Source of the DNA: Neoarius graeffei
Lineage: Eukaryota; Chordata; Actinopteri; Siluriformes; Ariidae
Assembly (NCBI RefSeq): GCF_027579695.1
Contig: NC_083587.1
Location: 37,567,732 to 37,631,731 of the forward strand
Direction: 5' to 3'
Length of the DNA: 64,000 bases
How positions within the stretch are numbered: the first letter of the stretch is position 1; every line of letters starts with the position of its first letter. Shown here one piece after another: positions 35,814-47,374 of this stretch. Below the pieces are notes generated by a model. The model was not told the DNA's origin. It ran no database searches and saw only the letters and a list, made by a program, of their open reading frames with translations. Both the position numbers and the translations under genes were made by a program.

Positions 35814-37070
35814 CCCCTTTTCCACCAAATCAGTTCCAGGGCTCGTTCGGGGCCAGTGCTGGTGCTGGTTCACAACTTGTTCAACTTGCGAGCCAGCTGA
35901 GAACCAGTTTGCTTTTCCATAGCTCGTGGTGCTAAGGGAAGCCACATCATTATGTCACTGTATACAGTTACGTCGTTGTATACGTCAGTTACATCGCTAC
36001 GTTTGCATAAACTTTGGCGCGAATATCGAAGCAAAAACAACACGGAAGCAGCAGCAGCAGCAACAACAACAATAATAATAATAATAATAATAATAATGGA
36101 CGACTTCGCGTTTGTACAGCTGCTGCTTCTCGTCGCTTAAAAATGGCGATCTTTCGCGGTCTTGTTATTGTTGTTGGTCTTAACAACTCCGCCTCCCCGC
36201 TGACGTAAGCAGTTCTTTCCTCTGGCCCAGCAGAGAGTTGGTGCTAGCCTGGAACCGTTTTTTCTGGCCCCAGAGCCAGTTCTTTGTCAGTGGAAACAGA
36301 AAACCCGGTTCCAAACTAAGGTGTGGTTTACATTAGACCGTATCAGCGGATCATCAGATTAACGTTTTTAAAACGATTAGTGTGCACACAGCAACACCAA
36401 TACACGATTCGCGTGCACACAGCAACACCAATACACGGATACGCTCGGCTCCGCAGGCATCCTGCGCTCCAAATCACTCTGCCCTGAACAGCGAGTGCCC
36501 TCTGGAGGGTGCGCACTCTGGCCCTGCGCAGCTCACAGAGCGCGCGAGTATAATACACAAGCAGTGATTCGGGACTGAGCCGCTGTGTGTGTGATCCCAG
36601 CGCATATCACTTACCACTTGCAGGTGGAAGGATGGCAAGCCTAAAGACAATCATAACTACACAATGGGCAGTATTTGCATCAGTATTTGCAGTATTTTCA
36701 TACTTTTATACTCTTTAATGAAAGGTGATACAAGGCGGAAGTCCGCGCCTTTTTTCAGCAGTCGTGTCACATGACCAACGCCAGCGAATCAGGAAGGTGG
36801 ATGTCACAGTGACGTTGTCCAATGACGACGCCAGCTAGAGCTCAGCACAGCGTATCCGCGTATTCTCAATGTTTACACAGCACCGGACCAGACACGATCT
36901 GGATTGAATACGTGGACCCTGGCGGATTCCCGTTTCCCGGCGTTTCCAGGCGGTTTAATGTAAACGGACAGTGCATCCGCGAAGAAAACGAGACAGATAC
37001 GGTCTAATGTAAACTTGGCCTAAGCACTGGCCCCGAACCAGCCCTGGAACTGCTTTGGTGGAAAAGGGGC
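35814..37070. mobile_element. MITE family M3, copy a, third layer
   Basis: Terminal repeats of about 47 bp, starting CCCCTTTTCCACCAAATCAG and ending (inverted) CCTGGAACTG...GGTGGAAAAGGGG. It contains AGC/AAC/AAT trinucleotide runs at 36046-36097 and is split by H2 copy d at 36320-37020. A second copy, in the other orientation and without that insertion, is at 46792-47356. Confidence 0.85.
36320..37020 (+). mobile_element. Harbinger-type element, family H2, copy d, fourth layer
   Basis: Ends GGTGTGGTTTACATTAGACC and (inverted) TAATGTAAACTTGGCC; TAA duplicated at 36317-36319 and 37021-37023. M3 copy b shows the empty target (CAGTGCTTAGTTTGG, inverse CCAAACTAAGCACTG) with one TAA. The 28-codon ORF is at 36632-36718. 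Confidence 0.9.
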
Positions 37071-38316
37071 ATAGGAGACAGTGAGGGGAGGAGGGGTGGA
37101 TAATGGCATCACTTGACAATGATGAGCCATTAGGAAGTCTAGGGAGGGGTGGAGGTGTTGATGGTGCACTTGATGGTGCTCCTAAGCAGACAACAGTTGG
37201 GTCAGGGGGACGATGACAATGGACACCAAATCAAATCTATTGAAAAACAGATTTAATTCACTGGCCCTATGAACACAACCCACAGCCACTTTGCCCATCG
37301 GTCTGAAGCCAGTGATGGTCTTCATGTCACTCCACATCTCTTTCATGTTATTCTGCTGGAGTTTCCACTCCAGTTTCCTCCTGTACTTCTCCTTAGCCTC
37401 CCTAATTTTCACTTTCAGATCCGCCTGGATAGTCCTCAACTCCTCCGTATTGCCAGCTCTAAAAGCCTTCTTCTTGGCATTGCGATTGTCCTTTATGTCT
37501 GTTGTTACCCATGGACTGCTTTTTGAATAACAAATGACATTCCTTTCTGGGACAATGCAGTCCACACAGAAGTTGATGTATCTGTAATACACTCACTGAG
37601 CCTATCAATGTCCTGTCCGTGTGGGTCACATAGTGCCTGTAATTCTGCAGCCTCAAAACAACCTTGAAGTGTCTCATCGGCCTCCTGTGAGTCCCTCCTC
37701 ACTGTCCTTCTGGTCACAGGCTGTCTTTTCAAATGCATTAAGAAAGCAAGAAAGTCCACAGATTACATTTTGACAAGACAACCTGTTAATTGAAAAGCAT
37801 TCCAGGTGACAACCTCATGAAGCTGGTTAAGATAATGCCAATATTGTGTAATTCTATCATCAAGGTAAATACTGGATATGTTGATGAATCTAAAACAGGA
37901 AACATATTTTGTTTTTTAACACTTTTTTTTGTTTACTCCATAATTCCATATATGTTCCATATGTTATTTCATAGTTTTGATGTCTTCAGTATTGTTCCAC
38001 AATATGGAAAAATAGTCAAAATACAGAAGAACCTATAAATGAGTACATATGTCCAAACTTTTAACTGGTACTGTACACTAACTCTTCCTCCTGTTATAGG
38101 ATTGTATTTTTTGTTCCAATTAAATAGTTTTAATTGTCTTAATTTATAATTGTCTTTTGGACGGCTTTTTATTTTAAAGTCATTAATACAACCCCGATTC
38201 CATAAATGTATGGAATCAGGGTTGGATATAATGACTGGTTTCCACATGATTTTCATTAAATTTCTGCATGCTGTTGAAACTAATAAGCTACTTAAATTTG
38301 TCAGCATAATCTGTAC

Positions 38317-38884
38317 TAGCCTGGGCCCGCCCATCCTAAGTGTGACGCAACACGAGGGCCTGTTGCGAGCTTAGTCTGGCAAGGCAAGCTATCTACAGCT
38401 CTTCCAAGCGCCCGAAAAATCAGGAGCCAATCAACTTTGAGCATCTCCAACGGCCCTGGGTAGAGGCGTGTTCAAGGCACTGACGTAGTAGAACTGCGAC
38501 CGGAAGCCATAGATTGTTTACAGAATCTATGCCGGAAGTGCTTCATTCATTAGAAACATTACGAACATGGAGCAAGTTCTCATTGAAAACGGAGCAAAGA
38601 GCAGCCCTGGAGGTATTTATTGAAAGGAAGGACGTTTTCGCCTTGCTTCCGACCGGCTTCGGTAAGAGTTTAATCTACCAGTTAGCCCCGTCGCGTCACA
38701 TACGTCAGAGGAAAGAGTGATGTAATTGGTTTAAGCTTCGTCACAGCCTTTTCTGGCTTCGACCAGTAGCAAACTGAGGCATTTCAGGGAGGCGGGTCAA
38801 CCACACACTTTGGGAAACGGTTGGGCTTAATATCTTTGCCAGACCAAATGCTCGCAGAGCTTTGAAGTCGCGTTAGCCAGACTA
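38317..38884 (+). mobile_element. hAT-like non-autonomous element carrying a helicase fragment
   Basis: AATCTGTAC occurs on both sides (38308-38316 and 38885-38893), a duplication of the 8-9 bp size typical of hAT. Short inverse ends: TAGCCTGGGC at the left and, inverted, TAGTCTGGCTAACGC at the right. No hAT transposase; inside lies a RecQ-like N-terminal ORF. Confidence 0.65.
38529..38720 (+). pseudogene. RecQ-like helicase N-terminal fragment inside the element
   Basis: The 63-codon ORF MPEVLHSLETLRTW... contains FSLKTEQRAALEVF (motif 0-like) and KDVFALLPTGFGKSLIYQL. The latter is helicase motif I (Walker A, GFGKS) in the RecQ style, where the family reads PTGGGKSLCYQLP. The ORF ends soon after, in non-homologous residues (SRHIRQRKE), and motifs Ia-VI are absent. 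It cannot be a working helicase; I read it as a captured first exon. A start 5 codons upstream (38514) is also in frame. Confidence 0.6.
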
Positions 38885-38893
38885 AATCTGTAC

Positions 38894-39934
38894 ATAACAT
38901 TGGAATAGCTCATTGCCAATTATACAATTTGAAGCCTAACAATCAATTAGTGAGCCTGCTTATATGGAAGTTTACACACAATCTCATGCAGGAACTCTCG
39001 TAGAATGTGAATGTCGTTCCCAATTAGCAGGATTTTCAGAGATAATACATTTATTGTGTAATTGCTCTTACTAATGTTTTAGGAATAAATTTTGTATCCT
39101 GTTGGATACATGAGGCTCAATGTTATGCATGGAGCAGTGGTCCAAGAGCCCTCTTTTTTGAAGTCTTCTTTAAGTTTTTTAGACATTACAGGAAAAAAAA
39201 GCTTAATGCTGTTATTGTCTGTATAGACAGTTTCACCAAATTGTATGTGAGGCAATATTTTGCAAAGAAAATTGCACTAATTAAGAAAACATTTGAAAAA
39301 AAAGAAAAGATTGTGATAACATAAAGGTATGCACCGCATCATTTATTGCATGTTTAATTCATGGTATATGCTATATTTTTTCTCACTTTTATGAAGTGTG
39401 CTATTCATTCTGTTGTTGATTACAGAAGTATTCCTTTATCAGTTCCCTTTTGCATTAACTCTGGTATTGACTTTTGTCGATGTCCTTCCCTATCACTAAA
39501 CTGCTTGTGGTGTATCTAAAATACATGTGAATTGTTCTGTTTAAAACATTCATGCACATTTCTTTTCATTCCTACAACATAACCTGCTAACTCACTGTAT
39601 TCATTGTGCAGTTTTTTTTCCCCCCAAAATATAATCCATTTGATCAGAAATGTACAAGATAACTGGAGGAAGACAGGGAGAACTATGTATAAAATATGAG
39701 TTTGGAGTAAGTGTGAGGACCCAAAAGTACTACAAATTCTAGTCGTTAATGGTTAGTCAGTCTAGGAAAAATACCATCCAGTGTTAGATGAGCAAATCCT
39801 TCCATCCATTTTTGCCTATCACTACAGTGACATGGCCACTCTGATGGCTTCAGCCATCAAAGTCTCTAGGGAACATTGCAGTAGTGGTTTCCTATTGCCT
39901 TCTACTGGATTATTATAGAGGTTTTCTCCTCTCA
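38894..39934. other. Intergenic AT-rich DNA
   Basis: No gene or known repeat recognised. Confidence 0.5.
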
Positions 39935-40300
39935 ATCATTCACACCTATGGACAATTTAGGCCCTGTCCACACGGCAACGGATTCAGGTGAATCTGATAA
40001 AATTGTTTATCGTTTCGGCGTGGCGTCCACACGGCACCGGCATTTTGGGTGCCCCAAAACGAAATCTTTTGAGAACGGGTCCCAGAGTGGAAAAATCTGG
40101 CAATGGCGCCGTTGCGAAGTCGTCTGGATGAGTAGAACGGATTTGTTTACGATGATGTCACAATCACATGACTGTCAGTGCTTCACGCCGGGTAGAAGTG
40201 TAACGAACTCGATGTGAGTTGTCAACAAATCCTATAACTTGGTTCATGAAACGCGCTTACAAAATATTTCACTGTGAATATTTATTGTGTAATGGTGCAA

Positions 40301-40337
<37 letters not shown>

Positions 40338-41085
40338 GAGAATAGCCCTTAGGGCAGAGTATTTAGTCCAAACACCGCGGAAGCAGTACCAAACCACGCA
40401 CCGCCCGTGCACTTTCCAAAAACAAAAACAATCCCGCCAGCAAAAATAGGGAAAAAAAAAGGAGCGATCTTACCTCTTCAGATGTTGGTTTAAGTCCGAC
40501 AATACATTCCTCAAAAAGGGCGTAGAAGAACAAAGTAATCCATCAACGTGTAACATTCAATTTATTCCGGACCATTAAAGAATTCTGGAGGATATCAGAA
40601 TGTTGGCGTACCAGCTTCCATCTACCCCCATTCATTCCTCTCTCTCTCCATCTACCCCCATTCATTCCTCTTTCCGCGTCTTTCATTTTACGCTACTGAG
40701 TAATAATCAAAACTTTATGTGGCTAATGCTACAGAAGAAGGGGTTTATGCGCATGCGTCTACTTCTTCTATTGTTCTGGTGTCTCCGATGGGACCGTCTT
40801 ACAGCGCACCTAGAGGTGTGGCATGTGTATTGCATCGTTTTCAGCAAGCGTTGCGTTGCCATATGTACCTGAAATTTTACTGATCCGTTGCCCATGTGGA
40901 CGCGATATTTAAAAAAAAAATCTCGTTGCTGTGTAGCCAGTTAACCTAACCATATGTCTTTGGACTGCGGGGGAAACCAGAACAAACCCACACAGACAGG
41001 GAGAACATGCAAACTCCACCGTCAGCCACTGGGCTCGAACCCAGAACCTATTGCTGTGAGGCAACAGTGCTAACCACTTGCACCA
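39935..41085 (-). repeat. SINE split by an H1 element
   Basis: The left piece ATTCACACCTATGGACAATT ends at 39959. The right piece resumes at 40939 (AGTTAACCTAACCATATGTC) and runs to the decayed head near 41085. Confidence 0.7.
39960..40938 (+). mobile_element. Harbinger-type element, family H1, copy c
   Basis: Left end GGCCCTGTCCACACGGCAAC. The right end is shortened (CTCGTTGCTGTGTAGCC lacks about 15 bp of the repeat). A (GA)n run lies at about 40302-40334. Near 40600-40675 a 29-bp unit (CATCTACCCCCATTCATTCC...) is doubled. It lacks the THAP exon of copy b. Confidence 0.78.
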
Positions 41086-41103
41086 CCTTGAGCAAATAAC
41101 ACT

Positions 41104-41297
41104 AGAAATAAAGACAGTTTTGCACTATTTCTTAAAGTAACCCTCCACATTAACCCAAATTAAATCTGCTCATATTGAAATATTTGTGATGTGCTTAGCA
41201 ATTCTGGTGCTGCTCTGTGAATTGATGCTTTATTTTGGTTATGCATGTGAGAACCAAATTTTACTTTAAGAAACAGTGCAAAACTGTCTTTATTTCT
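41104..41297. repeat. Hairpin-forming inverted repeat, MITE-like
   Basis: Arms 41104-41139 and 41262-41297 are inverse over 36 bp with one mismatch (AGAAATAAAGACAGTTTTGC / GCAAAACTGTCTTTATTTCT), separated by 122 bp. No ORF. Confidence 0.85.
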
Positions 41298-42109
41298 CAT
41301 GTTGTTCACTCTAGAGGTGAGCTAACACCGGCTGGTTGTGTGTCATGATGTCACAGGTAGACATTGCTAGCACAGTTACAGTGGTGTTTAATAGTAGAAA
41401 GAATTCAACAACAATCTTAAACATAACGGATGAAACCTAGGTTTCTCTGTTACCCAGAGCTTCTTACCTCACTCTAATTTCCGGTGACATTTAGTGTCAT
41501 GTTAATGAGAAATCTAAAGTAGATGTAGTGGAGACAGAAAATGCTAGACTCAAAGTTACAGAATGCGTTGCAGCGACAGTATATGAGGAAGCTGTGTGGA
41601 GTTACAACACAGGCTCATCTTGGCATTAGTTAGCGAACTAGAGATGATGAGTATAATAGTGTTAACAGTTGAAATAATACGAAAGTTGAATTTTGGATGT
41701 TGATCTGTGTAAGCAGATAAGGAGGTGAGAGAGCTGGACAGACTAAGGCCGTCTTGGGTATCTGGATTTCACACCTTAGCGCACTTGAATTCAACTTAGA
41801 CCCAGTTTACGTAACATTTTTAACACAGAATCGATAAAATGGACATTTATATGTGATGCAGAGAAGGTTCACTAGTTATAATGAAAGAACAGCTAATTAT
41901 TTGCATGTGTCAATATCCAGAGCTGTTTTATATAACCTTAAAGGCATTCTATGTCATTCAGAAAAACAACAGAGACAGTAGTCTTATGCCCTCTTCTCAA
42001 AGGGTGACTAAAGCAGAACCTTTTTGCTTTGACGTTTAGCTACATGATGAATTTGAAAACATGTTATTCCATTGAGAAGGTGGGTGAGAGGAGGATGTTA
42101 GCTAAGTTA
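41298..42109. other. Intergenic DNA
   Basis: No supported feature. Confidence 0.5.
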
Positions 42110-42254
42110 ATATCAATCATGGACAACACTTCTCATCCCCTACAGCTTTGAGCAGCTCCTTCAGCAGCAGACTGCTGCACCCACCATGCAAGAAGGAATG
42201 CTACCGCAGGTCTTTCATCCCAACTGCTGCCAGACTTTTCAGTCTAGCATAACA
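42110..42254 (+). pseudogene. LINE reverse transcriptase C-terminal scrap
   Basis: ATGGACAACACTTCTCATCC encodes MDNTSHPL, followed in decayed frames by RRNATAGLSSQLLPDFSV. This resembles the end of fish CR1/L2-type ORF2 (MDNTSHPL ... RRSFLPTAVRLFN). The 3' UTR may continue after the Tc1 cluster at 44856. Confidence 0.5.
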
Positions 42255-42256
42255 TA

Positions 42257-43376
42257 CAGTGGTTCTTGAAAGTTTGTGAACCCTTTAGAATTTTCTATAT
42301 TTCTGCATAAATATGACCTAAAACATCATCAGATTTTCACACAAGTCCTAAAAGTAGATAAAGAGAACCCACTTAAACAAATGAGACAAAAATACTATAC
42401 TTGGTCATTTATTTATTGAGGAAAATGAGCCAATATTACATATCTATGCGTGGCAAAAGTATGTGAACCTTTGCTTTCAGTATCTGGTGTGACCCCCTTG
42501 GGCAGCAATAACTGCAACTAAACGTTTCCGGTAACTGTTGATCAGTCCTGCATACCAGTTTGGAGGAATTTTAGCCCATTCCTCCGTACAGAACAGCTTC
42601 AACTCTGGGATGTTGGTGGGTTTCCTCAAATGAACTGCTCACTTCAGGTCCTTCCACAACATTTCAAATGGATTAAGGTCAGGACTTTGACTTGGCTATT
42701 CCAATTCATTAACTTTATTCTTCTTTAACCATTCTTTGGTAGAACGACTTGTGTACTTAGGGTCGTTGTCTTGCTGCATGACCCACCTTCTCTTGAGATT
42801 CAGTTCATGGACAGATGCCCTGACATTTTCCTTTAGAATTCACTGGTATAATTCAGAATTCATTGTTTCATCAATGATGGCAAGCCGTCCTAGCCTGTGG
42901 ATTGGTGGAGTCCAAACTCTTTAGAGATGGTTTTGTAACCTTTTCCAGCCTGATGAGCATCAACAACGCTTTTTCTGAGGTCCTCAGAAATCTCCTTTGT
43001 TTGTGCCATGATACACTTCCGCAAACATGTGTTGTGAAGATCAGACTTTGATAGATCCCTGTTCTTTAAATAAAACAGGGTGCCCACTCACACCTGATTG
43101 TCATCCCACTGATTGAAAACATCTGATTCTAATTTCACCTTCAAATTAACTGCTAATCCTAGAGGTTCACATACTTTTGCCACTCACAGGTATGTAATAT
43201 TGGATCATTTTCCTCAATAAATAAATGACCAAGTATAATATTTTTGTCTCATTTGTTTAACTGGGTTCTCTTTATCTACTTTTAGGACTTGTGTGAATAT
43301 ATGATGATGTTTTAGGTCGTATTTATGCAGAAATATAGAAAATTCTAAAGGGTTCACAAAATTTTAAGCACCACTA
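42257..43376 (-). mobile_element. Tc1 copy with a large internal deletion
   Basis: Both ends are present (CAGTGGTTCTTGAAAG... and ...TTTTAAGCACCACTA), with TA outside. At 42896 the sequence jumps from GCAAGCCGTCCTAG to CCTGTGGATTGGTG. The middle of the transposase, about 490 bp between the HTH and catalytic parts, is therefore gone. Confidence 0.88.
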
Positions 43377-44073
43377 TAACCGCATGTCATTGAACTGTGG
43401 GGGAAACCAGAGCACCCAGAGGAAACCCACACAGACAGAACATGCAAACTCCACACAGAAAAGTCCCCGTCAGCCGCTGGGCTCGAACCCAGAACCTTCT
43501 TGCTATGAGTCAACAGTACTAACCACTACAACACCATGCCAGAAGATGGGCTCCCATTGCCTTGAACTTATATGCTGTGATGATTTGAATCTGCAGTGGT
43601 CACTGCTCCTACCCTGAAGCAGTGGACTGTGTAAATTTTGGGGATGCAGGCCACAGTGCTGGCAAATAAGATGTAGATGAGTAGCAAACCAGCATCTGGT
43701 CATAATGCTTCCAACCTTGGTAGAGAATAGAGGCTCACATGGGTTTGCATTTGGGAACCAGTGCAGGCAGCAAGCCAGAGAGAACAGGGGACAGAAATTA
43801 ATGTTAGTTTGTGATATGATAACAGAAACATTTCCTTATCTGTTTTAAACTGTTTCAGGGAAAGAGAGTAATAGTTAGAATGCATAGTAAGATCTGTAAT
43901 AAAGAGGTCCAACAAACAGTGAAAACCCTTGGTGTGAATTGTGAATTCCCCACACTTCGAAACCAACAGAAAACTGTGAAAAGACTGCTTCCAGAGATAA
44001 ATAGACCCTATCTCATCTCAGACACCATTTGTGAATGATAGAGCGTATAAAAGGTAACCATTTATCGTATCAT
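42896..44073 (+). repeat. Arm A of a large inverted duplication
   Basis: This stretch (Tc1 3' part, SINE fragment at 43379-43545, unique block to 44073) returns inverted at 48928-50340, with shared private changes such as CATCATATATTCACACAAG and the mutated Tc1 end. Confidence 0.85.
43379..43545 (-). repeat. SINE fragment within arm A
   Basis: From CCGCATGTCATTGAACTGTG to the head near CACTACAACACCATGCC; the tail is missing. Confidence 0.8.
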
Positions 44074-44853
44074 GTGATCTTTAGCAAACTGCAGATGAGC
44101 AGGAATGCTCTTTTTGGAGAGCAGTGGCTTTCTCCTTGCGACCCTGCCATGCACACCATTGTTGTTCAGTGTTCTCCTTATGGTGGACTCATGAACATTA
44201 ACATTAGCCAATGTGAGAGAGGCCTTCAGCTGCTTAGAAGTTACTCTGGGGTCCTGTGTGACCTCGCTGACTATTACACGCCTTGCTCTTGGAGTGATCT
44301 TTTTGGTTGACCACTCCTGGGGAGGGTAACAATGGTCTTGAATTTCTTCCATTTGTACACAATCTATCTGACTGTGGATTGGTGGAGTCCAAACTCTTTA
44401 GAGATGGTTTTGTAACCTTTTCCAGCCTGATGAGCATCAACAACACTTTTTCTGAGGTCCTCAGAAATCTCCTTTTTTCGTGCCATGATACACTTCCACA
44501 AACATGTGTTGTGAAGCTCAGACTTTGATAGATCCCTGTTCTTTAAATAAAACAGGGTGCCCACTCACACCTGATTGTCATCCCATTGATTCAAAACACC
44601 TGACTCTAATTTCACCTTCAAATTAACTGCTAATCCTAGAGGTTCACATACTTTTGCTACTCATATCTATGTAATATTGGATCATTTCCCTCAATAAATA
44701 AATGACCAAGTATAATATTTTTGTCTCATTTGTTAAACTGGGCTCTCTTTATCTACTTTGAGGACTTGTGTGAAAATCTGATGATGTTTTAGGTCATATT
44801 TATGCAGAAATATAGAAAATTCTCAAGGGTTCACAAACTTTCAAGCACCACTG
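44074..44853 (-). mobile_element. Tc1 3'-half copy
   Basis: Starts inside the transposase (ATGTGATCTTTAGCAAACTG) and ends at CAAGCACCACTG with TA. The start of the transposase (MARKKEISEDLRK, near 44486) is readable but has a frameshift after QSTVR, where arm-like blocks continue in another frame. Confidence 0.85.
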
Positions 44854-44855
44854 TA

Positions 44856-46527
44856 GCATTGTTTCTCAACGTCACTATTACCTTTTGTCACTTTGTCACT
44901 TTATTTGCATCCCATCGCCATCTTCTACTTATGTTGTGCAACAATATTACTATTTGGTACAATATCCTTTGCATTTACAAGTATTTGGTACAGTATCATT
45001 TTCATTTGCAAGTGTTTTTCTTATTCATGTCTCACACTCATAATTATTCAGTACTATTGTTCTGTACCATTATGTTCACATATTGTGCTTTTTTTGGTAA
45101 TTTATTAGTTACTTTACACACATGTTCCATCGTCGTTAGTTATGTTATGCTGTGCAATAACATTCACTACCTGGATAAATATTTCTATTTCAGCTGCCAG
45201 TATTTCATTAGTGTAATATTGCTACTTCAGGTGAAGTACTACTCTTACTTAAGTTCCATTCTTATTTTGTTGTTACATTACATACATGGCCTATGTTTTT
45301 AATTTTTACTTTATTTTATTATTATATTTTATACTTTTATGGCACTCTATTTTTTGTTACTGTCTATTTCTGACTCTTTCTATCTGTGAGCTGTTGGAAC
45401 ATGTAGACATCATCTTAGAAAGATGTGCATTCCCGCTGGTGCCACTATTAGTAAGCAGTCGAACAACATTGTGGGTAACATAGTAAACCATTGACCAGCA
45501 TGTTGATTACAGAGGTTTAAACTAAAAAAGTCAACTCAAAATGTAATCTTAAAATAAAACTTTTATCCCAGTGAAGATCACATATTGATTATAATTACTG
45601 ATATTCAAGTCATTCAGGGTGTATTTTTCCTTTATTGTTATTAATTTAGAGAGAGAATTTACGTGGACAATGTCATTCAGTGAAAAACATCTGGTGGAGA
45701 AACATTTTGTTTAGTGAAACTGCTTTCACATTGCAGTGGTTTTCAGACACACGCTAACATCAGGACTACATACAACATCTGTTGACTGGCTTCGTTGTTT
45801 GTTAAGGTCTGTTTTCCAGACAGTGTGCGTAATGAAGTCTGTCATTAGTTTGTAGTTTAACAAGTGTCTCATGTTATTGAAGTGTTTTAACTGAGCCCAC
45901 CCAAGTACACACAGACTCAGACATGCATACAGGTAAAAAGTTACATAATCTTAGTTCTCGTCTTTAGTTCTAATCTTAGTTACATAATCTTTAGTTCTAG
46001 GGCTTTTGCTGGTGCAGGTTGACTCTGTAACCTTGATGTGTTTTAGTCCTGAGAAATTATCCATAACGTGCAATTAAAGTAAATTTGCAGTGGTAAAGAT
46101 GGCAATAGGAAAAAAAAACGTTTCCTAGTTCCAGCTGTGTGAATCCTTGGATGTGTGTAACATAAAAGGCTGACTGTGTGTGTTGAGGTGAAGTGTATTT
46201 GTACTTGTATTGTATGCCTTGGCATAGTAGGCTGGAGAATTGCATGAAGAGTAATACACGAATCTCAAATATGTGCAGTTCTAGGGATATGAGTAAACAA
46301 AATCATAGACACACACACAGAGAATTTGTAAAAGTGGATGTGCTGGTTTAGCTTGTAAAATTAACCTAAATTATTACAAATTCATCTTCAGTAACTTTTT
46401 ACTGGAGCGTATGCCGGGAACACTAGGCATGAATACGTCCTGAATGGGATTTCTGCAGGGCACCATCATGCACACATGTATTCACACATAGGGATAATTT
46501 AGCTAACCTGTCCACCTACTAAGTGGT
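44856..46527. other. Intergenic AT-rich DNA
   Basis: 44856-45500 may be the 3' UTR of the LINE scrap at 42110. The rest holds nothing I can support. Confidence 0.4.
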
Positions 46528-46715
46528 GCAGTGGTTAGCACTGTTGCCTCACGGCAAGAAAATTCGGGTTTGAGTCTCACGGACAATGGGGGCTTTTCTG
46601 CATTGAATTTGCACCCCCACCACCACCACTTTCCTCTCATGTTCCAAAGACATGCACATTAGGTTAACTGGCTACTCTAAATTGCCCATAGGTGTGAATG
46701 GTTGCTTGTCTGGAT
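46528..46715 (+). repeat. Diverged SINE fragment
   Basis: GTGCAGTGGTTAGCACTGTT, CCTCACGGCAAGAAAATTCG, GACATGCACATTAGGTTAAC. Confidence 0.7.
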
Positions 46716-46791
46716 GAAGCATGCTCAAAATAGACGCAGACAACCTCATAAGAGCCAACTGGTCAACAGGCATCAGAATGGGTAAAGGTTG

Positions 46792-47356
46792 CCCCTTTTC
46801 CACCAAAGCAGTTCCAGGGCTGGTTCGGGGCCAGTGCTTAGTTTGGAACCGGGTTTTCTGTTTCCACTGACAAAGAACTGGCTCTGGGGCCAGAAAAACC
46901 GGTTCCAGCCTAGCACCAACTCTCTGCTGGGCCAGAGGAAAGAACCGCTTATGTCAGCGGGGGGGCGGAGTTGTTAAGACCGACAACAATAACAAGACCG
47001 TGAAAGATCGCCATTTTTAAGTGACGAGAAGCAGCAGCTGTACAAACGCGAAGTCATCCATTATTATTATTGTTGTTGTTGTTGCTGCTGCTGCTTCTTC
47101 CGCGTTGTTTTTGCTTCGATATTCGCGCCAAGGTTTATGCAAACATAGCGACGTAACTGACGTATACAGCGACGTAATGACGTATACAACGATGTAACTG
47201 ACGTATACAGCGACATAATGACGTGTCTTCTCTTAGCACCGCGAGCGATGGAAAAGCAAACTGGTTCTCAGCTGGCTCGCAAGTTGAACGAGTTGTGAAC
47301 CAGCACCAGCACTGGCCCCGAACCAGCCCTGGAACTGATTTGGTGGAAAAGGGGTA
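46792..47356. mobile_element. MITE family M3, copy b (uninterrupted)
   Basis: Terminal repeats of about 47 bp as in copy a. ATT/GTT/GCT runs lie at 47060-47095, and GACGTATACARCGA is repeated three times at about 47158-47215. It serves as the empty-site reference for H2 copy d. Confidence 0.87.
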
Positions 47357-47374
47357 GGTGTGAGTGAGTCCACC

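Larger units (their letters stand above)
33020..37770 (-). mobile_element. CR1/L2-group LINE (Rex1-like), second layer
   Basis: Minus strand, 5' truncated. It starts with the linker between endonuclease and reverse transcriptase (WVTTDIKDNRNAKKKAF, 37592-37182), continues into RT, and ends in a 3' UTR and tail at 33028-33070 (GAATCAGAATCAAAAATACT). It is interrupted by a SINE (33229-33594), H2 copy c (34463-35153) and MITE M3 copy a (35814-37070). The clade is my recognition, not tested. Confidence 0.8.
32843..38076. mobile_element. Tc1-like element, outermost layer of a nest
   Basis: The left end CAGTACCAGTCAAAAGTACG (32843) and the right end CAAACTTTTAACTGGTACTG (to 38076) are inverse. Internal Tc1 words continue on both sides: GAGCAGTTCTTGACATAATA to about 33015, and CCTGTTAATTGAAAAGCATT from about 37778. 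TA flanks the ends. Most of the transposase has been lost or replaced by a 4.7-kb LINE inserted between about 33020 and 37770. Confidence 0.78.

Noticed and set aside
36014-36208. Poly-Ser/Asn ORF
   Set aside because: It is the trinucleotide run of MITE M3.
44802-45302. 166-codon hydrophobic ORF
   Set aside because: It begins in the Tc1 terminal repeat and continues in T-rich DNA. Its hydrophobicity reflects base composition.
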